Assembly (NCBI GenBank): GCA_046595995.1
Contig: JBKJNB010000143.1
Span: 1-8,067 of the forward strand
DNA length: 8,067 nucleotides
DNA from: JAWXBR01 sp046595995
GTDB taxonomy: Bacteria; Bacteroidota; Ignavibacteria; Kapaibacteriales; Kapaibacteriaceae
Direction: 5' to 3'
This document shows positions 5,401-8,067 of the stretch, in pieces. The notes below the pieces were generated by a model. That model was not told where the DNA came from. It saw only the letters and a program-made list of their open reading frames with translations, and did not search any database. The first letter of the stretch is position 1; every line of letters begins with the position of its first letter. Both the position numbers and the translations under genes were made by a program.

Positions 5401-8067
5401 TAAGTCCCGGGGCTGTTCGTCGATTAATGACAGCGAGTATGCAATTGTCCTGTACTGCAGCCGTGCCCGATGCCGTGTCTAACAGTACATAATCGTAGAA
5501 CCTTTCCCCGATGGGCTCCTCTCGCAGTGCATAGTTTGTCCAGCCTGATGCACTGTCTCTTGTCCAATGATACATTTTTGTTGCAGCCTTCGTTGTGTCG
5601 ATCCAGTAATTCAGATCGGTCATGTTTCCGTTGGTCAGCTTGTGGTACCCCTGACCATACCACGCAACAGGAAGCATCTTATACAATACGTCTGTGAAAT
5701 CTGGGTGCATCACAAGGTCATGCCACTTCTTCATCTCACAGCGCATGCTTCGCATGCCTAGATAGATGCGTTGTGCGCTGTCTGTTGAAAAGCATCGCGA
5801 TAGTTTCATACCACCTGCGATGATGTTACGTGCCTTGAACTGGCCGATCCGCCAAGCATCATTGGCAGGAAGGTAGTCCTCGCCAAGCTGCGCGTTTCTG
5901 AGAATGTTCGTTGAATCCCACAAAGAGCTTGCATCCCAATCGGTTGCTGTCATATTCATGATTATGCCCGGCTCGCGGTGGCGCGAAAATGCAGCCGTGC
6001 CTCCGTTAGGCGCAGTCCAATCACTGGCAAGCATGTCGTAGATCTTGTCGTATGCGAAGCCCTTGGCGCCGAAGGCTATGGCTGTAGACAACTCCAGACG
6101 AACCTCTTCGCCCGTTTCCGGCCTCCACACACCAAGGCGCACATATTGCGATGATGCCGTAGCACTGTCACGACCCAAATCCATGCGGTAGTGGTAGAAG
6201 CCGTGGGTAATCCACGGTATTGACGGCTTCGTGAAATACCAAGCATTTTTATAAAATGCTTGATAAAGGGATTTTTCCCATGAACCCATGATGCCAACGG
6301 ACAGGTCACGAGACAGGATGCGCTCATAGATGCTGTCAGCGGCAAGGCTATCCGCCAACGGGATGCCAAACAGATCCCAAGTATCAGCTTTTACGATGTT
6401 GGTCAGTCCCATCGTTTCGTAGCTGGTGGAATACGGTCTGCTGTACTCCGCGTCACCCTGGCCGAACATATACCCGCTCCCGAGGCCCAACGTGGTATAG
6501 GGGGCCAACGTCTGATCCGAATACGGGAGCATCGGTGACGGTGTCAGCATGCCCGTGTAACCCAGCCCGGAAGTCCAGAACATACGAAAGGGCATTATAT
6601 GCATGCGCTTGTGTCCATTGCCGATCGTGTAGTTGCCACGCGCATACGGTCCTTCATACCCTGTTTCCGAGTTACTGAATCTGTTTAGCAAATGAGCCCG
6701 GTACATCATGCCCAATTCATCGCGCGTGTTGAACTCATCGGGGCCATAGAAATGAGCGATGTACAGCGGATTCGTGCTGTGAACACTATTGCGGTAATAG
6801 TTACGGACATCGTTGATGATGTCGAATTCGTTCACTAGTTCCAGCGAGAACTGTTCGTCATACACACCGCACAAGACGTCGAAGGTAAACGGGGTCACAA
6901 TGGAGACACTCTGAATTGCCACGGACGTGCTGTCGTAGAACCAGACGATCGGCGTGATCGTGTCAATGTTCATCGCCTGCAATCCCGGGGCACTGTGACC
7001 TAAAATCTCGTCACGCTTGAGATGCGGATTACCAGACACCGTATCCCACTTATTCTCGAAACCATTCAAAATGAAGATAGTATCAGTCCGAAATTCCGCA
7101 GTAATCGTGATGTCCCGATTGGCGCCGATAGGCAGCATGCGCCGGGTGATAACTAATGTATCGGTTGTGTCGGTGACATTCACCATCCCGAGCAGCTTCC
7201 CTCCGCTCTCACGCATTTCGCTGACACTCACTCCAGTCGCATCGGGAATGCGCCAGAAGTTGAAGTTGAGTGGGATATAGTCAACAGGATCTGGGCTGCT
7301 GAACTTGGGCTCGAACCTTCTGCCTTCCACCACAAGTTTCAACACTGGCGCATCATCGACAGTTGCGTCCAGACTGTCGAGGCGCCGAAGGTTGATGGTC
7401 AGATACATGCGCCTGCCGTCGGTGGAGTCGGTCATCCGCTCGCCGCCGCGTGCATTATTATGGGACGGTATCGTGTCATGGCGCCACAGACTGATACGAG
7501 GGTTGCAACTATCCAGAACCTTGATAGGCATAGTCCCCGAAAACCTACTGGTATCCAGTACGAAGCGTCGGTAGTTCGTGTCCGTGGGAACGTTCGATAC
7601 AATCCCTGAATCGTGTCTTACCTCAAATCCATACGGCCACGAGAGGCTGTCGCGAGGTGTCCAAGCGACACTTTGATCGGCATTCTCAGCAGGCTCCCAG
7701 CGCATGCCAACCCAAGCGTTGAAGTAATTGCGTCTCAGTTCATTGCTGAAAGCATTGTCTTTGTGTGCCCACTTGCCAAGTCCCCAGCCGAGGTAGTTCT
7801 TCCGATTGATATTGAGATCATGGAGTGCCATCTTGTTGCGCCAGTCAGCCGCAGACGCTGGTGTGGCATTCATGAGGAAGTAAGACCAATGGCCATTGAC
7901 CAGATTGGTGGACAGCGCCTGATTGATTTTACGATATTCCGGGCCACCCCATTGATGGCCCGACACCCACCCTGTAGGATGCTGCATGATACTCGTGTCT
8001 CCCAGCGGCAACCCGTGCGCGGGAAATTGGATATTCAAGGGACGCGGACGCACGGTGTTCTGTGCGC
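2441..8067 (-). CDS. Giant secreted protein with T9SS type A sorting domain, possible glycoside-hydrolase-like core (5' end outside window)
   Basis: The frame is open to the window edge; codons for A-Q-N-T precede the GTG at 8053, so that GTG is probably not the start, and AQNT resembles a sequence just after a signal-peptide cleavage site. Counting from the GTG as residue 1: 20-130 is Trp/Tyr-rich (MQHPTGWVSGHQWGG); 140-250 is beta-rich; about 370-830 suggests a TIM barrel, with IAHFYGPDEF (Asp439-Glu440) and LSTAIAFGAKGFAYD (GAKG at 662) placed like an acidic strand end and a late barrel strand of clan A-like glycosidases; about 860-930 (CILAVINRRT) looks like the following beta-sandwich. 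About 1110-1340 is beta-rich and perhaps propeller-like (ALYPSLNVYSN, SLVWQEG). A Cys triplet sits at 1103-1105. Residues about 1783-1870 are a clear Por/T9SS type A sorting domain (IYPNPSSD at 1785, LPDGVYVARV, final KFSIVK). It should cross the outer membrane by T9SS, with the tail cleaved. Sorting domain is certain; enzymatic function is inferred. No same-strand neighbour is visible. Confidence 0.9.
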   Translation of the reverse strand, partial: AQNTVRPRPLNIQFPAHGLPLGDTSIMQHPTGWVSGHQWGGPEYRKINQALSTNLVNGHWSYFLMNATPASAADWRNKMALHDLNINRKNYLGWGLGKWAHKDNAFSNELRRNYFNAWVGMRWEPAENADQSVAWTPRDSLSWPYGFEVRHDSGIVSNVPTDTNYRRFVLDTSRFSGTMPIKVLDSCNPRISLWRHDTIPSHNNARGGERMTDSTDGRRMYLTINLRRLDSLDATVDDAPVLKLVVEGRRFEPKFSSPDPVDYIPLNFNFWRIPDATGVSVSEMRESGGKLLGMVNVTDTTDTLVITRRMLPIGANRDITITAEFRTDTIFILNGFENKWDTVSGNPHLKRDEILGHSAPGLQAMNIDTITPIVWFYDSTSVAIQSVSIVTPFTFDVLCGVYDEQFSLELVNEFDIINDVRNYYRNSVHSTNPLYIAHFYGPDEFNTRDELGMMYRAHLLNRFSNSETGYEGPYARGNYTIGNGHKRMHIMPFRMFWTSGLGYTGMLTPSPMLPYSDQTLAPYTTLGLGSGYMFGQGDAEYSRPYSTSYETMGLTNIVKADTWDLFGIPLADSLAADSIYERILSRDLSVGIMGSWEKSLYQAFYKNAWYFTKPSIPWITHGFYHYRMDLGRDSATASSQYVRLGVWRPETGEEVRLELSTAIAFGAKGFAYDKIYDMLASDWTAPNGGTAAFSRHREPGIIMNMTATDWDASSLWDSTNILRNAQLGEDYLPANDAWRIGQFKARNIIAGGMKLSRCFSTDSAQRIYLGMRSMRCEMKKWHDLVMHPDFTDVLYKMLPVAWYGQGYHKLTNGNMTDLNYWIDTTKAATKMYHWTRDSASGWTNYALREEPIGERFYDYVLLDTASGTAAVQDNCILAVINRRTAPGLIDFTRTDSVNPITTFDFDDLVASAPEWRYRQLGARRIVIPFHYDSSAAQPSLLHVKELSLDSAVRIDTILSDISKFAVDFKPGQTRFFQIKRLRAIDTTNSGYLAFSTQNKMIAYPVAKSDSSGYTDSIRYHMVFHRKDEDSLRTGPWTVYYQRSVPYHRDSLPLVAGLEWESPIRLSGLTTSSIQTTDGLNRTLFYEIDEAVDYLPHVPQNTGAVKDCCCGFPSIVVREFETYAPKVFVVYACEDEWLPNGLKNNYFHIVENMFDDAPMLNAAALNANGKSLIICQKNLNHDGGGTGDSLKSLSKFGTPVINAASLSRNYYAWSSSNAGIGAGVKNANVPWFPVANAVVAIPTPDIVSISGDTIRGGTALYPSLNVYSNLAQGCVDASLVWQEGVVNPHIRYTRLTYGFGGQLVRHLPAFIEMSYHPSSPPSIPVDAANNIAVVGGASIDDDAGFPVVVRSLQADTMSLFLRDSAAGINGLMKYNHETVAWEEYVRSSLRSRIRYNHFIDNTAYWPYPDQLHYWYANTTYDNDTSLFHPVLTNGKLRLDSLTWQGVVGDTLISYDDSLHFVQGDLSDSALIVNYNMLADGAYTDLRAQKSAGHSSYWTGHHQFGALGTQQIFIRRTVGAPAPYGIFVHIDTLRANGAWPHLAMRRTEALPTGISAVRRVLQFTNDVAPKLIASAEQFYKLSDETKTSPVLFGGFEVRGQKVTARAVLPDGRSLSFRPVYYNTMPEGFVGSSEYAWQMAAMTTPATELVSQTFDVGDVDELKLLTSGLLREDVKVSLEEVRPSPFPKLGNGRAKGEDFKEPAESFSMAMALSDEKEPEAVGKARYYLTNGENKSYRLRMKYTGGDVVVFREDLEIEPEIESFEKAGNETVRIIDLRRMKGTTIGESADLRIYPNPSSDRVTIIVDGLGLTPKEVGKGSLFLDVVDGLGRTMLTSAVSLGEAVDVSGLPDGVYVARVRMNATTGLSVKASGKFSIVK
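2978..3031. repeat. Candidate palindromic repeat element inside the coding sequence
   Basis: A perfect 6-bp inverted repeat (TTCCCC at 3003-3008, GGGGAA at 3014-3019) with a 5-base spacer sits within a longer imperfect palindrome of C-rich then G-rich sequence. On the minus strand it encodes a basic, Gly/Lys-rich stretch (SPFPKLGNGRAKGEDF, residues about 1675-1692), unlike the protein around it and lying in the linker before the sorting domain. It resembles dispersed short palindromic repeats that can insert in frame, but only one copy is visible here. Confidence 0.4.
6240..6262. repeat. Perfect 10-3-10 inverted repeat inside the T9SS gene
   Basis: CAAGCATTTT (6240-6249) and AAAATGCTTG (6253-6262) are exact reverse complements around TAT. 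A shorter hairpin (GGGA/TCCC around TTTT, 6268-6279) follows within 6 bases. Both lie in sequence coding for QAFYKNAWYF and its upstream neighbour residues. No T-tract follows on the coding strand, so it is not a terminator; function unknown. Confidence 0.6.

Noticed and set aside
8051..8053. GTG as the true start of the giant protein
   Set aside because: The frame stays open to the window edge, the residues just before (AQNT) look like a post-signal-peptide sequence, and no signal peptide follows the GTG although the protein has a secretion tail.

Overview
The window most likely comes from a Bacteroidota/Chlorobiota-type (FCB) bacterium. The main evidence is the C-terminus of the very large minus-strand protein, which is a clear type IX secretion (Por) type A sorting domain, a secretion route essentially confined to that superphylum. 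The roughly 50% GC content and Asp/Ser/Thr-rich secreted-protein style would fit Kapabacteria/Ignavibacteria-like lineages, but that finer placement is a guess.

Layout. Positions 1-2216 hold three closely packed plus-strand genes. First is the 3' part of a gene for a protein with a fibronectin-III-like domain and a C-terminal TPR-like helical repeat. Second is a short-form NfeD membrane protein whose start overlaps the previous stop (ATGA). Third is a stomatin/paraslipin-type SPFH membrane protein, 46 bp downstream with a good ribosome binding site. NfeD and SPFH proteins are well-known partners, so these two probably work together in a membrane microdomain. The TPR/FN3 protein is translationally coupled to them and may be a third component or simply co-transcribed.

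Positions 2217-2440 are a convergent intergenic region. It holds one strong intrinsic terminator, which serves the minus strand. Positions 2441-8067 are one gene on the minus strand, open to the window edge (at least 1,874 codons visible). It encodes a huge secreted, probably cell-surface or extracellular, T9SS cargo protein. Its first half has features that suggest a glycoside-hydrolase-like TIM barrel followed by a beta-sandwich. Its second half is beta-rich, possibly propeller-like, and ends in the sorting domain. The substrate cannot be read from the sequence.

No RNA genes, CRISPR arrays, insertion sequences or phage genes were recognised. The less ordinary signals are a 21-bp tandem duplication straddling the nfeD stop, a palindromic repeat-like segment inside the T9SS gene just before its sorting domain, a perfect 10-3-10 inverted repeat inside the same gene, and an approximately 23-residue insertion in the SPFH domain. 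There is no convincing evidence for a wholly new multi-gene system. The best candidate for new biology is the giant T9SS cargo protein.
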